Shown here: in pieces, positions 7,611 to 15,344 of the stretch
How the letters are laid out: each line of letters opens with the position of its first letter
How positions within the stretch are numbered: position 1 is the first letter of the stretch
Notes under the pieces: generated by a model
Database searches by the model: none
Told to the model about the DNA's origin: nothing
The model's input: the letters and a program-made list of their open reading frames with translations, nothing else
Made by a program: the position numbers and the translations under genes
NCBI GenBank assembly: GCA_038217425.1
Contig: JBBQPM010000075.1
Coordinates: 1-30,693 of the forward strand
Source: JAIEPT01 sp038217425
GTDB taxonomy: Bacteria > Planctomycetota > Planctomycetia > Gemmatales > Gemmataceae
Direction: 5' to 3'
Length of the DNA: 30,693 bases

Positions 7611-9578
7611 TCAGCGCTGGATTCGGCCCCGGCGCCACACGACGAGGACACAGCCCGCGAAGATGCCCCAGCAGCCGATCGGCAGCCAATCGCCCCACTG
7701 AGCATACAGGCTCGAACGGTCGTCGATCGGCACGACGGCGATGAGCACGCCGTACGACTTCTTGAACTGCTTCCAACCGCTTGCCGGCAACTCCGGCATT
7801 CGCTCGCCGTGTGAATCGACCTCCGTCAAGCACTGCCACACCCGCGGCAACTCACCGGGCACTTTGTGTTCGGGATCGACGCCGGGCAGAAAGTTCCGCA
7901 CGTCAGTGGGTTTCCAGATGCGGCCGCTGCCGTCGATGACCGCCGAGATGCCCATGTTGACCGCGCGCACCAGGCTGCGCCGGCACTCGATGGCGCGAAA
8001 TCGGCTGATCGCCAGATGTTCGTCGTGTTCGGCGCTGCCGTCGAACCAGCCGTCGTTCGTGATGTTGACCAGAAAATCGACCGGCTTGCCGTCCTCGTCG
8101 TCCACGGCATAGCGGCGGGCCAGGAACGGGTCGGTATCCTCGTAGCAGATGAGCGAGCCGAAACGGTAGTTGCCGAGCGTAAACCGCGTCATCTTCTCGC
8201 CGGCGCGGATGCTGTAGTCGAAGTCGTACGGCGAGAAGGCGTTCATGAACGGCAGCCAATCGCGCATCGGAATGTACTCGCCGAACGGCACCCGGTGGAT
8301 CTTGTCGTAGCGATCCTTAACCGTGCCATTCTTCGAGAGCAAGACGGCCGAGTTGTAGCTGGCGCGCCGGCCCTTTTCGTCGAGCAGGCGGTAGTACGAC
8401 GTGCCAAAAAGATGATTCGTCCGGCAGCGCTGCAGCGCGTCCTGGCCGAACTTCGCGTCCTGGTTTTCCAGGAGGAACTTCCATTCGGCCGGAATTTGCC
8501 CAAAGTCGAGCGCGGAATCGATCTCGAACCACGGGTAGTGGTAGCTGGTTTCGGGCCAAATCACCAGGTCCGGCTGGTGCGTCTTGGCGCGGTCGCTGTA
8601 CGAGGCAGCGCGATCGCACAGTGTAAACATGTGCTCGCTGATTTTCTGCGACGCTGGCGCGCGGTCGGCTTCATTCGCCTCGGCGCTGCCTTGATTGCGA
8701 AGCCGTTGATCGAGGTTCGACTGCAAGAGGGCGACGCGCGGGCCGGGCTTGAACTGCTCCTGGCCGAGCCGAAACGCACCGTAACCGCACGCGGCGACGA
8801 TCAGGAAAAATACCCCCGTCCCCTGCAAAATGATATTCCACGGCATCCCGCCCGCTTCCGGCGGCGGTTCTTCCAGCTGCAGCAGCGACCGAACCGTCTC
8901 CGACTGGTACAGCACCATGAAGAGCCAGGCGTTGACCATCACCACCAAGAAACTCACCGCGTAGACGCCGGCGAGGTCGGCAACCTGGATCAACATCAAC
9001 ATCTCGTGCTGCGTGTGTCCCAGATAATACCAGGCAAATCCCGTAAGCAAAAACGATCGGACCCATTCGAGGCCGACCCAGACGAGACTCACGCTGAGGC
9101 AGAACGGCACGCGCGTTCGGCGATCGAGCCAGCGGATGAGCGCGAGGCCGACGGGGAAATAGAACGCACAATAGACCGCGAGCATCGCCCAGCACGAGTG
9201 CATCGGGAACGGGAATTTCCCTTCAAAGATCGAGAAGACGCCGCGCCAGAACCCGTGCTCCAGAAGATGATCGTCGGCAACGCGCATCCAGTGAATCGCG
9301 GACCAAAAGAAGACCGAACCGGCAACGTAGCTTGCCCAGAAAAACTTTTTGCCGCGGAGCCGACTGCGCGCCAGTGCGAGCGACGGAACCAGTGCCACCC
9401 AGGCCAGCCAGGTCCAGGCGACGGGGAAGTAGCAGAGCCAAAGGAGCAGGCCACCGACCCCAGCCAGGAGCAGGGCGCGAACGAACGACGGAGCGGGTTC
9501 AGGAGGCGCCTGCGCGTGCACGACGGTAACCTTCACGTGAACGTCTTCCTGCATCCGTGAGTTCTCCTGTACGATCAT
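7611..9578 (-). CDS. lnt: Apolipoprotein N-acyltransferase
   Basis: A 655-residue inner-membrane enzyme that adds the third acyl chain to the N-terminal cysteine of lipoproteins. The N-terminal half has several membrane helices (LLLAGVGGLLLWLCYF, WAMLAVYCAFYFPVGLALI, VADLAGVYAVSFLVVMV). The nitrilase-like domain carries the triad: Glu343 in WPETSYHYPW, Lys426 in KIHRVPFGEYIP and Cys478 in SLICYED. A final helix (WLPIGCWGIFAGCVLVVW) is followed by a basic tail. The protein is longer than the usual 500-odd residues, mainly through an N-terminal extension and a longer linker. Start at 9578: AAGGAG lies 6 nt upstream. An ATG at 9554 also has AGGAG before it, and the open frame reaches 9695. Its likely substrates include the lipoprotein encoded at 10461-11036. 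It converges on the kinase gene. Confidence 0.93.
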   Translation of the reverse strand: MIVQENSRMQEDVHVKVTVVHAQAPPEPAPSFVRALLLAGVGGLLLWLCYFPVAWTWLAWVALVPSLALARSRLRGKKFFWASYVAGSVFFWSAIHWMRVADDHLLEHGFWRGVFSIFEGKFPFPMHSCWAMLAVYCAFYFPVGLALIRWLDRRTRVPFCLSVSLVWVGLEWVRSFLLTGFAWYYLGHTQHEMLMLIQVADLAGVYAVSFLVVMVNAWLFMVLYQSETVRSLLQLEEPPPEAGGMPWNIILQGTGVFFLIVAACGYGAFRLGQEQFKPGPRVALLQSNLDQRLRNQGSAEANEADRAPASQKISEHMFTLCDRAASYSDRAKTHQPDLVIWPETSYHYPWFEIDSALDFGQIPAEWKFLLENQDAKFGQDALQRCRTNHLFGTSYYRLLDEKGRRASYNSAVLLSKNGTVKDRYDKIHRVPFGEYIPMRDWLPFMNAFSPYDFDYSIRAGEKMTRFTLGNYRFGSLICYEDTDPFLARRYAVDDEDGKPVDFLVNITNDGWFDGSAEHDEHLAISRFRAIECRRSLVRAVNMGISAVIDGSGRIWKPTDVRNFLPGVDPEHKVPGELPRVWQCLTEVDSHGERMPELPASGWKQFKKSYGVLIAVVPIDDRSSLYAQWGDWLPIGCWGIFAGCVLVVWRRGRIQR

Positions 9579-9679
9579 CGCAGGCTCCTTCCGCCTAAAG
9601 TTTCCCGCGAGATTTGTACCACGCCGCACGGCACGCGGGAAAGGGCAACCCGAACCGAGCGCCGGGCCGCAAAACGAAT

Positions 9680-9708
9680 GAGGCCAGGTTTTCACCTGGC
9701 CTCTTTTT
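9680..9708. terminator. Strong hairpin with T-tract between the acidic protein gene and lnt
   Basis: GAGGCCAGGT (9680-9689), loop TTTC, ACCTGGCCTC (9694-9703): a perfect 10-bp stem followed on the plus strand by five T. Read on the minus strand it lies 17 bp after the stop codon of the acidic protein gene and is followed by ATTCGTTTT, a weaker tract. No plus-strand gene is seen to end here, so I infer that it stops minus-strand transcription of the acidic gene before lnt. The better T-tract, however, faces the other way. Confidence 0.7.
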
Positions 9709-9719
9709 AAACTTGCGGG

Positions 9720-10115
9720 TCACGGAACGTCGACTTCGTCATCCTCGTCTTCATCCTCGTCGTCGTCGAGGTCGTCGTCATCGTCGAGGTCGTCGTCATC
9801 GTCGAAGTCGTCGTCGTCTTCAAACTCATCGTCCAGATCGTCGTCCAGTTCGTCATCCTCGAATTCATCGTCATCTTCTTCGAGATCGTCTTCGAGGTCG
9901 TCGTCCAGATCGTCGTCTTCGAGGTCGTCGTCCAGATCGTCGTCTTCTTCGTCATCGTCGCCGAGGTCGTCTTCTTCCTCTTCCTCTTCGGGGCTGCCGC
10001 CTTCGGGTTTGCCGGCCTTACGTCCCATGCGGAACGGATCCTGGGCAGGTTCCCAGGGGGCGAGGTCGGTTTCGGTCGTCAGCATTCGGGGCGCGAGCAG
10101 CATACGTTTGAGCAT
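9720..10115 (-). CDS. Hyper-acidic low-complexity protein
   Basis: This encodes 131 residues. The first 45 are ordinary and fairly basic (MLKRMLLAPRML, then DPFRMGRKAGKPEGG). From about residue 47 to the end nearly every residue is Asp or Glu, with scattered Leu and Phe in repeats such as DDDLDDDLEDD. The gene matches the long GTCGTC/TCATC-type repeats of the plus strand. There is no signal peptide or membrane helix. The start at 10115 has GAGG 7 nt upstream; the frame is open to an ATG at 10193 without a good ribosome site. A highly negative tail could bind cations, basic proteins or nucleic-acid-binding proteins, but no function can be assigned. The ordinary N-terminus, the ribosome site and the hairpin after the stop argue that this is a real gene rather than a simple repeat. 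Confidence 0.68.
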   Translation of the reverse strand: MLKRMLLAPRMLTTETDLAPWEPAQDPFRMGRKAGKPEGGSPEEEEEEDDLGDDDEEDDDLDDDLEDDDLDDDLEDDLEEDDDEFEDDELDDDLDDEFEDDDDFDDDDDLDDDDDLDDDEDEDEDDEVDVP

Positions 10116-10242
10116 TCCGTCTTCCTCTCTTCTGAAGGGGGATGAATATTGTCCGGATCGCGGATTGGGAGCAATTCCGTCTTCCACGATCATAAACGAA
10201 TAAATGAGCCGAAAAAATCGGGCAACGAGTGACGTAGACCTT

Positions 10243-10271
10243 TAGGTAGCAAAGTCGCTCGGGCTCGTCAA
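10243..10271 (-). promoter_or_regulatory. Weak candidate promoter for the acidic protein gene
   Basis: On the minus strand, TTGACG (10271-10266) is followed after 17 nt by TACCTA (10248-10243). The -35 is good and the -10 poor. It would give a leader of about 120 nt before the ATG at 10115. This is a motif match only. Confidence 0.22.
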
Positions 10272-10364
10272 GTTCCTCTGGGAGCCATGCACATTCCAAG
10301 GATTTAAGGTTTGTTATGGGGGAAGGGGAAGGAAGGCTAGAGAACGCTCGGAAGATTTTTGCAC

Positions 10365-10393
10365 TTGACCGAACTTAGGGAGAAAGTTATCAG
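10365..10393 (+). promoter_or_regulatory. Candidate promoter for the lipoprotein gene
   Basis: TTGACC at 10365-10370 matches the -35 consensus at five of six bases. After a 17-nt spacer, TATCAG at 10388-10393 matches the -10 at four of six. A start near 10400 would leave a leader of about 60 nt with a Shine-Dalgarno site before the ATG at 10461. Confidence 0.38.
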
Positions 10394-10460
10394 GCGACCC
10401 TTGTAAAAGCGAAGGATCTGCGTCAGGAAGGCGCCGGGCCATTTCACGGAGGAAGTCGAC

Positions 10461-11036
10461 ATGGGCTTTGGAAAAAGCGCCCTGCTGGGCGCGCTAGTGA
10501 CATGCGTCGCGATCACCGGGTGCGACAACGTTCCCAGGCTTCCCTCCCAACCCCAAAGCGGCGGACCGACGCCGGTCCCGTATCCGACGGCGAATCGTCC
10601 CCAACCCCCGACGCCCCCCAGGGGCGTCATGCCGCTCGGCGCCCAGGAGCCCTTCGCCATCGCGCCCCCAAACCTCCCCAATGCCAGCACGCTCTCAAGC
10701 AACCCCGTTCCGCCTCCCAACCCCGTCAACGCCAACTACAACCAGCCGTTCGGCATCGTCAACGCTCCGCACCGCATCGACACGCCCAATCCCATTCCCG
10801 GCCAAAACCCGATGCCCAGCGTCCCCACTTTCAATCAGACGCCCAACACGCAGGTCTACAACCAAGCGCCCGTGAACGCCCCCGGCGCCTACGGCCAGCT
10901 CCCCAACGCCGCGGGAGTCGCCCCCAACAATCTCTCGCATCAGTTTCAGCCGAATGTGCCGCAGCAGGCGCCCGCCGGCCCGCTCATGCCCTCGGCGCCG
11001 ACGTCGCTGCCGAGCCCCGCGGGGCAGTACCGATAA
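10461..11036 (+). CDS. Proline/asparagine-rich lipoprotein
   Basis: This encodes 191 residues with GGAGG 8 nt before the ATG. Residues 1-21 are a lipoprotein signal (MGFGKSALLGALVTCVAITGC), ending in the lipobox ITGC, so Cys21 should be diacylated and then acylated by Lnt. The whole mature part is low complexity and very rich in Pro, Asn, Gln and Ala, with recurring phrases such as NPVPPPNPVN, NPIPGQNPMP and FNQTPNTQVYNQAP. It looks disordered, like a spacer or wall-facing tether. No catalytic motif is visible. Its gene converges on moxR, with the inverted repeat 11043-11143 in the gap. Function unknown; envelope localisation is inferred from the signal. Confidence 0.82.
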   Translation: MGFGKSALLGALVTCVAITGCDNVPRLPSQPQSGGPTPVPYPTANRPQPPTPPRGVMPLGAQEPFAIAPPNLPNASTLSSNPVPPPNPVNANYNQPFGIVNAPHRIDTPNPIPGQNPMPSVPTFNQTPNTQVYNQAPVNAPGAYGQLPNAAGVAPNNLSHQFQPNVPQQAPAGPLMPSAPTSLPSPAGQYR

Positions 11037-11042
11037 ACCACC

Positions 11043-11143
11043 AGCGGGGGGCGTGAGTCCCCCGTAGGTCACTTTTCCGCACATCCTCGAGTGAGTTCTT
11101 GTTGCAGATCGAGTACGTACCGGGGGACTTACGTCCCCCCGCT
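11043..11143. repeat. Imperfect inverted repeat of two GC-rich hairpins between convergent genes
   Basis: The unit at 11119-11143 contains GGGGGAC-TTAC-GTCCCCC, a 7-bp stem with a 4-nt loop. The unit at 11043-11066 is its near reverse complement (AGCGGGGGGCGTGAGTCCCCCGT), with one missing base and a few changes. About 50 nt lie between them. It fills the gap between the lipoprotein stop (11036) and the moxR stop (11156), so it may end transcription from both sides. The architecture is the same as at 2969-3096 although the sequence is different. Confidence 0.78.
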
Positions 11144-11155
11144 TGCCTTTTGTCG

Positions 11156-12154
11156 CTACTTGCTGCGCTCGGGAACCGCTTCCAACAACCTGCGAATGAT
11201 CTTGTCGCTGCTGATGCCTTCGGCTTCCGCAGTGAAGCTGGGCAGAATGCGGTGCCGCATGACCGGTAAAGCCAGATGGCGGACATCGTCGCACGAGACG
11301 TTGATCCGGCCCGAGAGAGCCGCATGCGTTTTGGCGCAGTGGATGAGCGCCTGACTGGCGCGAGGCCCGGCGCCCCAACCGATCTGATCTTTCACGAACG
11401 CGGGGACTCCCGCTTCTTCGGGCCGAGTCGCCCGCACCAGATCGACCGCATATCCCGTCACGTGCTTGGACACCGGAATACTGCGCACAAGGTTTTGGAA
11501 GGCAAGCAGCTTGGGGCCGTCCAGGATCGACGTCACCTTGCCGACCTGCACGCCGGTGGTCCGTTCGACGATGTCCTCTTCGTCCGCGAGCTTGGGATAC
11601 TTGATGAACGTGTTGAGCAGGAAGCGATCTTTCTGCGCCTCGGGGAGCGGATAGGTCCCTTCCTGATCGATCGGATTCTGCGTGGCGAGGACAAAGAACG
11701 GCGGCTGCAATTTGTAGGTCTTTCCGCCCGCGGTGACTTCTTTTTCCTGCATCGCCTGGAGCAGCGCCGCCTGGGTTTTGGGGGGCGTGCGGTTGATTTC
11801 GTCGGCGAGCAGTACGTTCGTAAAGATCGGCCCCGGCACGAAGACCATGACGCGCTTGCCGGTGGTGTGATCCTCTTCGATGACATTGGTGCCGACGATG
11901 TCCGAGGGCATCAGGTCGGGCGTGAACTGAATGCGTTTGAACGGCAACGCCACCAGCTGGGCGAGCGTGCTAATCATCAGGGTTTTCGCCAGGCCTGGCA
12001 CGCCCTCGAGGAGGTTGTGCCCGCCTGCGAAGACGGTGATCAGGAGTTCCTCGAGCACTTCGCGCTGGCCGACGATGATATTGCCGAACTCATTCAGCAT
12101 TTTGTCGTGGAGAGCCTTGAGGTCGGATAGCTGGGCTTCGGTGGTGGGATTCAT
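11156..12154 (-). CDS. MoxR-family AAA+ ATPase
   Basis: A 332-residue chaperone-like ATPase of the MoxR group. Walker A is GVPGLAKT (51-58), Walker B LLADEINR (115-122), and sensor 1 is in FVLATQNPIDQEGTYPLPEAQ; the AAA lid follows, with GAGPRASQALI. It is full length for the family. MoxR proteins are known to help mature or assemble protein complexes, often with DUF58 and von Willebrand factor A partners. Neither partner is visible in the window. Instead the gene is the last of the minus-strand series that includes the DUF4159 and DUF4175-like genes, 101 bp beyond the DUF4159 stop with a hairpin between. It may be co-transcribed or have its own promoter; the start has no strong ribosome site. 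The protein is cytoplasmic. Confidence 0.93.
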   Translation of the reverse strand: MNPTTEAQLSDLKALHDKMLNEFGNIIVGQREVLEELLITVFAGGHNLLEGVPGLAKTLMISTLAQLVALPFKRIQFTPDLMPSDIVGTNVIEEDHTTGKRVMVFVPGPIFTNVLLADEINRTPPKTQAALLQAMQEKEVTAGGKTYKLQPPFFVLATQNPIDQEGTYPLPEAQKDRFLLNTFIKYPKLADEEDIVERTTGVQVGKVTSILDGPKLLAFQNLVRSIPVSKHVTGYAVDLVRATRPEEAGVPAFVKDQIGWGAGPRASQALIHCAKTHAALSGRINVSCDDVRHLALPVMRHRILPSFTAEAEGISSDKIIRRLLEAVPERSK

Positions 12155-12201
12155 GAGTAGGTGCGTACATCCAATAGGGAAGGAAGGGAAGAACGATTCG
12201 C

Positions 12202-12245
12202 TTAGCCGCCGCCTTCTGGCGGCGCTGCCACAAGAGGGCGGCTAA
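12202..12245. repeat. Hairpin between the DUF4159 gene and moxR
   Basis: TTAGCCGCC (12202-12210) pairs with GGCGGCTAA (12237-12245). An alternative inner hairpin GCCGCC-TTCT-GGCGGC lies at 12208-12223. It begins 10 bp beyond the DUF4159 stop on the minus strand. It has no T-tract but could attenuate transcription into moxR, or be one more copy of a dispersed palindrome. Confidence 0.6.
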
Positions 12246-12255
12246 ACGATATCGA

Positions 12256-13797
12256 CTAATGACTGAGCGCGTAGGTGACGACGTTGATCGCCAGGCGTAG
12301 GGCATCGGTGTCGACGACCCCCTTGGCGTAGGTGTTGGCCTCGCGGTTGACGCCGCTCATGACGTCGAACGACGAATAGACCACGGCCAGGCGGTTGTCG
12401 ATGAATAACCCGAGAAGCTTGGGCGTATCGAGCGTGGGATGGTCGCGTTTGGCCGGCTCGGTGTAGTTGACTGTCGAAAGCGGATTCCAGCCATTCTTGA
12501 AAATCTCGTGGCCCTTCGGGATCTCCATCAGCTTAGCGCCCGGGACGGCCTTCAGGATCTCTCGGCGAAAGGCGGTGTCGAACGGCTTCAGTCCGGCGCC
12601 TGCGGAAGCGAACAGCATGCCGCCGCGCTTCAGGTACTTCGCCAGCCCGGCCGCTTCCGCCTGCGAAAGCTGAAAGTCGTAATGCCCCGTCATGAACAGA
12701 AGCGGATAATGGCCGATCTCCGGACTATCGAGCGTGACGTTCTCGGGCCGCATATCGACGTCGATCCCCGTGTTCTCCTTGACGCTCGCCAGCAGGCTAT
12801 TCTGCAGCGCGGGATTGAGATCCCAGCTGCCGGCGTAGCGCACCGCGGCAAAGCGGACGACGTCGCCGGTACGCGTCTTGATGCTGTGGATCGGAAAATC
12901 CTGCGCGAGGAATCGGCCGTACTCGGTCGAACCGAGCATGTAAGCGACGAGGTTGACGGCCAGGCGATTGGCCGTGTCGCCCTTCACGTGTTTGCCATCG
13001 ACGTGATAGTCGTTTGTGCCGCTGAGGGCGGCGCCCAGCCCCGCAGGGACGAGAATGGCAGCGGCGCGCGTGCCGATGTCGATCGAGTAAATCTCTGCGG
13101 GCAAACTCTTGGGCTGGCCATGAAAGACCATCGGAATTCGGCCCTCGATCCGGTAGCGCGAGTTAAAAATCGGATGATCCGGCGGCACGCGCATGAACCC
13201 CTTCTGCGGAAAGACCTTTCGCATCTCCCGGGCGACGGCGCGCGAGAACTCGTCCCGACCCCGCGCCGAATTGAAGATGACCGTCCCCCCCTGCGTGATG
13301 AATTTCCGCAAATTCTCGATCTCCGCCGGCTGCAGGACAAAGTCGTAATCGCCCGTCATATACAGGATCGGAATATCGATCGGGTTGAATTCGGTGCTGG
13401 CGAGCGGCTTGTCTTCGCCGCAGGTGTAGTTGTTGCCGTCGGCCAGGCTCTCGTTGACGAGCTTCATGAGATTGAACGTGTCGTTGGGAAAACTCTTCCA
13501 CTGCTCGAACTTTTGCTTGGTGCCGTCAGCGTGGACGTAGGTAAGCTCGCCGCCGTACTTGATCTTGTGGATGACGGCGAGGTTGGTGGGAGGCGGAGGA
13601 TTGCGGATCTGGTTGCGGCGCATGACCGGGCCGGGATCCGGGATGATATCGGTATCCTCGGCTCCGGCGATGGTCTTGGGGGGCTTCTTCGCGGGCGGCG
13701 GCGGCGGCGCCTCGGCAGGCGGAAAGAAGACCTGTCGTTGGGCCAAACCCAGCGGACAGAGTACCGCGAGAAGCACAAAGGAAAGTACGTACTTCAT
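12256..13797 (-). CDS. Secreted protein with two DUF4159 domains
   Basis: This encodes 513 residues. A Sec signal peptide (MKYVLSFVLLAVLCPLGLA) is followed by a Pro-rich linker (about 28-70). Two DUF4159 copies come next. The first, about 75-290, has IKYGGELTY, YMTGDYDF (146-153) and LRKFITQGGTVIF. The second, about 312-510, has VRYAGSWDLNP, LLFMTGHYDF (366-375) and LAKYLKRGGMLFASAG. DUF4159 has a Rossmann/glutamine-amidotransferase-like look, but its activity is not established. The start ATG overlaps the stop of the upstream beta-helix gene (ATGA), so translation is probably coupled. In planctomycetes DUF4159 genes are often found with MoxR, as here. Most DUF4159 proteins I know of have one copy; the duplication is noteworthy. 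The protein is exported; its partners are probably the products of the adjoining genes. Confidence 0.88.
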   Translation of the reverse strand: MKYVLSFVLLAVLCPLGLAQRQVFFPPAEAPPPPPAKKPPKTIAGAEDTDIIPDPGPVMRRNQIRNPPPPTNLAVIHKIKYGGELTYVHADGTKQKFEQWKSFPNDTFNLMKLVNESLADGNNYTCGEDKPLASTEFNPIDIPILYMTGDYDFVLQPAEIENLRKFITQGGTVIFNSARGRDEFSRAVAREMRKVFPQKGFMRVPPDHPIFNSRYRIEGRIPMVFHGQPKSLPAEIYSIDIGTRAAAILVPAGLGAALSGTNDYHVDGKHVKGDTANRLAVNLVAYMLGSTEYGRFLAQDFPIHSIKTRTGDVVRFAAVRYAGSWDLNPALQNSLLASVKENTGIDVDMRPENVTLDSPEIGHYPLLFMTGHYDFQLSQAEAAGLAKYLKRGGMLFASAGAGLKPFDTAFRREILKAVPGAKLMEIPKGHEIFKNGWNPLSTVNYTEPAKRDHPTLDTPKLLGLFIDNRLAVVYSSFDVMSGVNREANTYAKGVVDTDALRLAINVVTYALSH

Positions 13798-15344
13798 GGG
13801 ACTTTAACCTCCAGATTGGGCTTGGCGTCGTTCAAATTCTCGATGAATCCGTTCGCGGGGGGCTGGTACACGCTCGTCTTGAGCAACGGGCGGGGCGCGT
13901 CCTCACTCGGCGCAGGCCCCAGAATCTTCAGGGTATACTCCGGAATCGGCAGCGGCATCCCCTTCTCGTTCAGCGACCACGACAGCACGATGAGCGCGTT
14001 CACGTCCTGAGGTCCAGGCGTTTTGCCGCCCACGATCGGCACCGGCGTGTTGCGGATGTTCCGGTCGAACGTCCCTGGCTTCAGCTCGACCCCCTTGGTC
14101 TGCAAATCGAGCAGCGAGCCCTCCGGGGCGCCGACCACGCTGGCCCACACATACTGTTGACACCGCACGGTCACCGGCGGCGGCACCAGGGCGCCGATCT
14201 GAGATATCTTAACGTCCGTGGGCGAAATATTGCAGTTCAGAAGCGAAAGTTGGCCATACGTTTGATGAATCGCATGTCCCTTGGGAACGGTCTTCTGGAC
14301 CACCAGCCCCGTCACTTGCAAGTTCGCATTCTGGGCGAAAAGCGCGTGGAACGCCTCGTCCACCGTCGTCGATTCGATGTTGCCGGTGGAGCCGACGAAA
14401 TGAAGCGCGTGGTAGCACTTCACGAATGCGTTGGACTTCATCATCACCTCGCCAAGGCCCGCGTCGCTGCGGACCGCGTGCAGGCAGCCGGTAAACGTAT
14501 TGCCCTGGACCGTCGTGTCGTTCTGCGAGTTGAGGAGCAGGGCGATGTTGTAATTCCCCTCGAAGCGATTGTTCTTGATTTCCGCGAGCGGCGAAAACGC
14601 CGTCGTCAGCCCCGCATCGACCACGTTCAGCGGCCCGGCATAGACGAAGTCATTGTCCTTAACGACCGGCGTGTCGCACGAATGAATCAAGACGCTCGAA
14701 AGCCCCTCGTGCCGATTGCCCACGAGTTGGATCCGCTCCTGCGGCTTGGCGCCCGTGTTGTCGAGCTTCAGCGCGCTGAGCCGCACGTTCAGGAGATGCG
14801 CCCGCTGCCAATCGATCGCCGCCTGTCCCTCGACTTCGACGACCGCCGCTTCCTTGATCTTGTCCGTCGTCGGACCCGAGACGAGTACGTTCTTTTTACC
14901 GCCGGGGAGATCGGGTTTGCCGTACAGCAAAAGCCCCGAGCCCTTGTTGAGCTTGATCTTCCGCTTGGCGAGCGTCGTGCCGACGAGGCGCAGTTCAAAA
15001 AAATCGCGAGCATCCTTGGTGCCGTCGAGCTTGACCGCGCCGTTGGTGACGATCCCCTCGGCGACCACGCAAACGGCTTTGCCGGCGCCGGCCTTGAACT
15101 GAAAGATGCCTCTGGGCTGAACCTCGATCATCCGGCACGATATTTTACCGTCATCGTTCTTGTCGAAGGAGATGGCGTCGAACAGGCGGATGAAGACCTC
15201 GTCGTCGGGACCGGGAACCCGATTGCCTCGCCACGACGACGGATCGGACCACGCGCCGCCGCCCGTACCGTTGCTGTAGATCTCAGCGGCGCCTGCCCAG
15301 CCGGCGGAGAGCCACAATGTCAATACACAGGCGAGTCGGTTCAT
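13794..15344 (-). CDS. Secreted right-handed beta-helix protein
   Basis: This encodes 516 residues. A signal peptide (MNRLACVLTLWLSAGWAGA) precedes a motif WSDPSSWRGNRVPGPDDEVFI, which resembles the opening of G8-type or related extracellular beta domains. From about residue 190 to 360 short repeated turns appear (NRHEGLSSVLIHSC, NNRFEGNYNIALLLNSQN, GNTFTGCLHAV, SNAFVKCYHALHFVGSTG), as in parallel beta-helix proteins of the NosD/pectate-lyase-like fold. No catalytic site is visible, so binding or structural roles are as likely as a polysaccharide-acting one. The C-terminal 130 residues look like a separate beta domain. ATGA overlaps at both ends tie it to the PA14/TPR gene upstream and the DUF4159 gene downstream. 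Location outside the cytoplasmic membrane is inferred. Confidence 0.8.
   Translation of the reverse strand: MNRLACVLTLWLSAGWAGAAEIYSNGTGGGAWSDPSSWRGNRVPGPDDEVFIRLFDAISFDKNDDGKISCRMIEVQPRGIFQFKAGAGKAVCVVAEGIVTNGAVKLDGTKDARDFFELRLVGTTLAKRKIKLNKGSGLLLYGKPDLPGGKKNVLVSGPTTDKIKEAAVVEVEGQAAIDWQRAHLLNVRLSALKLDNTGAKPQERIQLVGNRHEGLSSVLIHSCDTPVVKDNDFVYAGPLNVVDAGLTTAFSPLAEIKNNRFEGNYNIALLLNSQNDTTVQGNTFTGCLHAVRSDAGLGEVMMKSNAFVKCYHALHFVGSTGNIESTTVDEAFHALFAQNANLQVTGLVVQKTVPKGHAIHQTYGQLSLLNCNISPTDVKISQIGALVPPPVTVRCQQYVWASVVGAPEGSLLDLQTKGVELKPGTFDRNIRNTPVPIVGGKTPGPQDVNALIVLSWSLNEKGMPLPIPEYTLKILGPAPSEDAPRPLLKTSVYQPPANGFIENLNDAKPNLEVKVP

Larger units (their letters stand above)
10116..10460. other. Divergent intergenic region between acidic protein and lipoprotein genes
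   Basis: This 345-bp region separates two divergent genes. It is noticeably richer in A and T than its surroundings and carries one promoter candidate in each direction (10365-10393 plus, 10243-10271 minus). It also has a purine-rich run (GGGGGAAGGGGAAGGAAGG) at 10318-10336. I saw no repeat or RNA gene. Confidence 0.6.

Noticed and set aside
7866..9560. A 564-codon plus-strand open frame opposite lnt
   Set aside because: The minus strand carries the full Lnt catalytic triad; the plus-strand product has no recognisable features.
9760..9970. GTCGTC-type repeat considered as non-coding microsatellite
   Set aside because: The frame is continuous, has a ribosome site and an ordinary N-terminus, and a hairpin follows the stop; coding is more likely.
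12439..14010. A 523-codon plus-strand open frame opposite the DUF4159 and beta-helix genes
   Set aside because: It crosses the overlapping junction of two well-supported genes and resembles no protein family.
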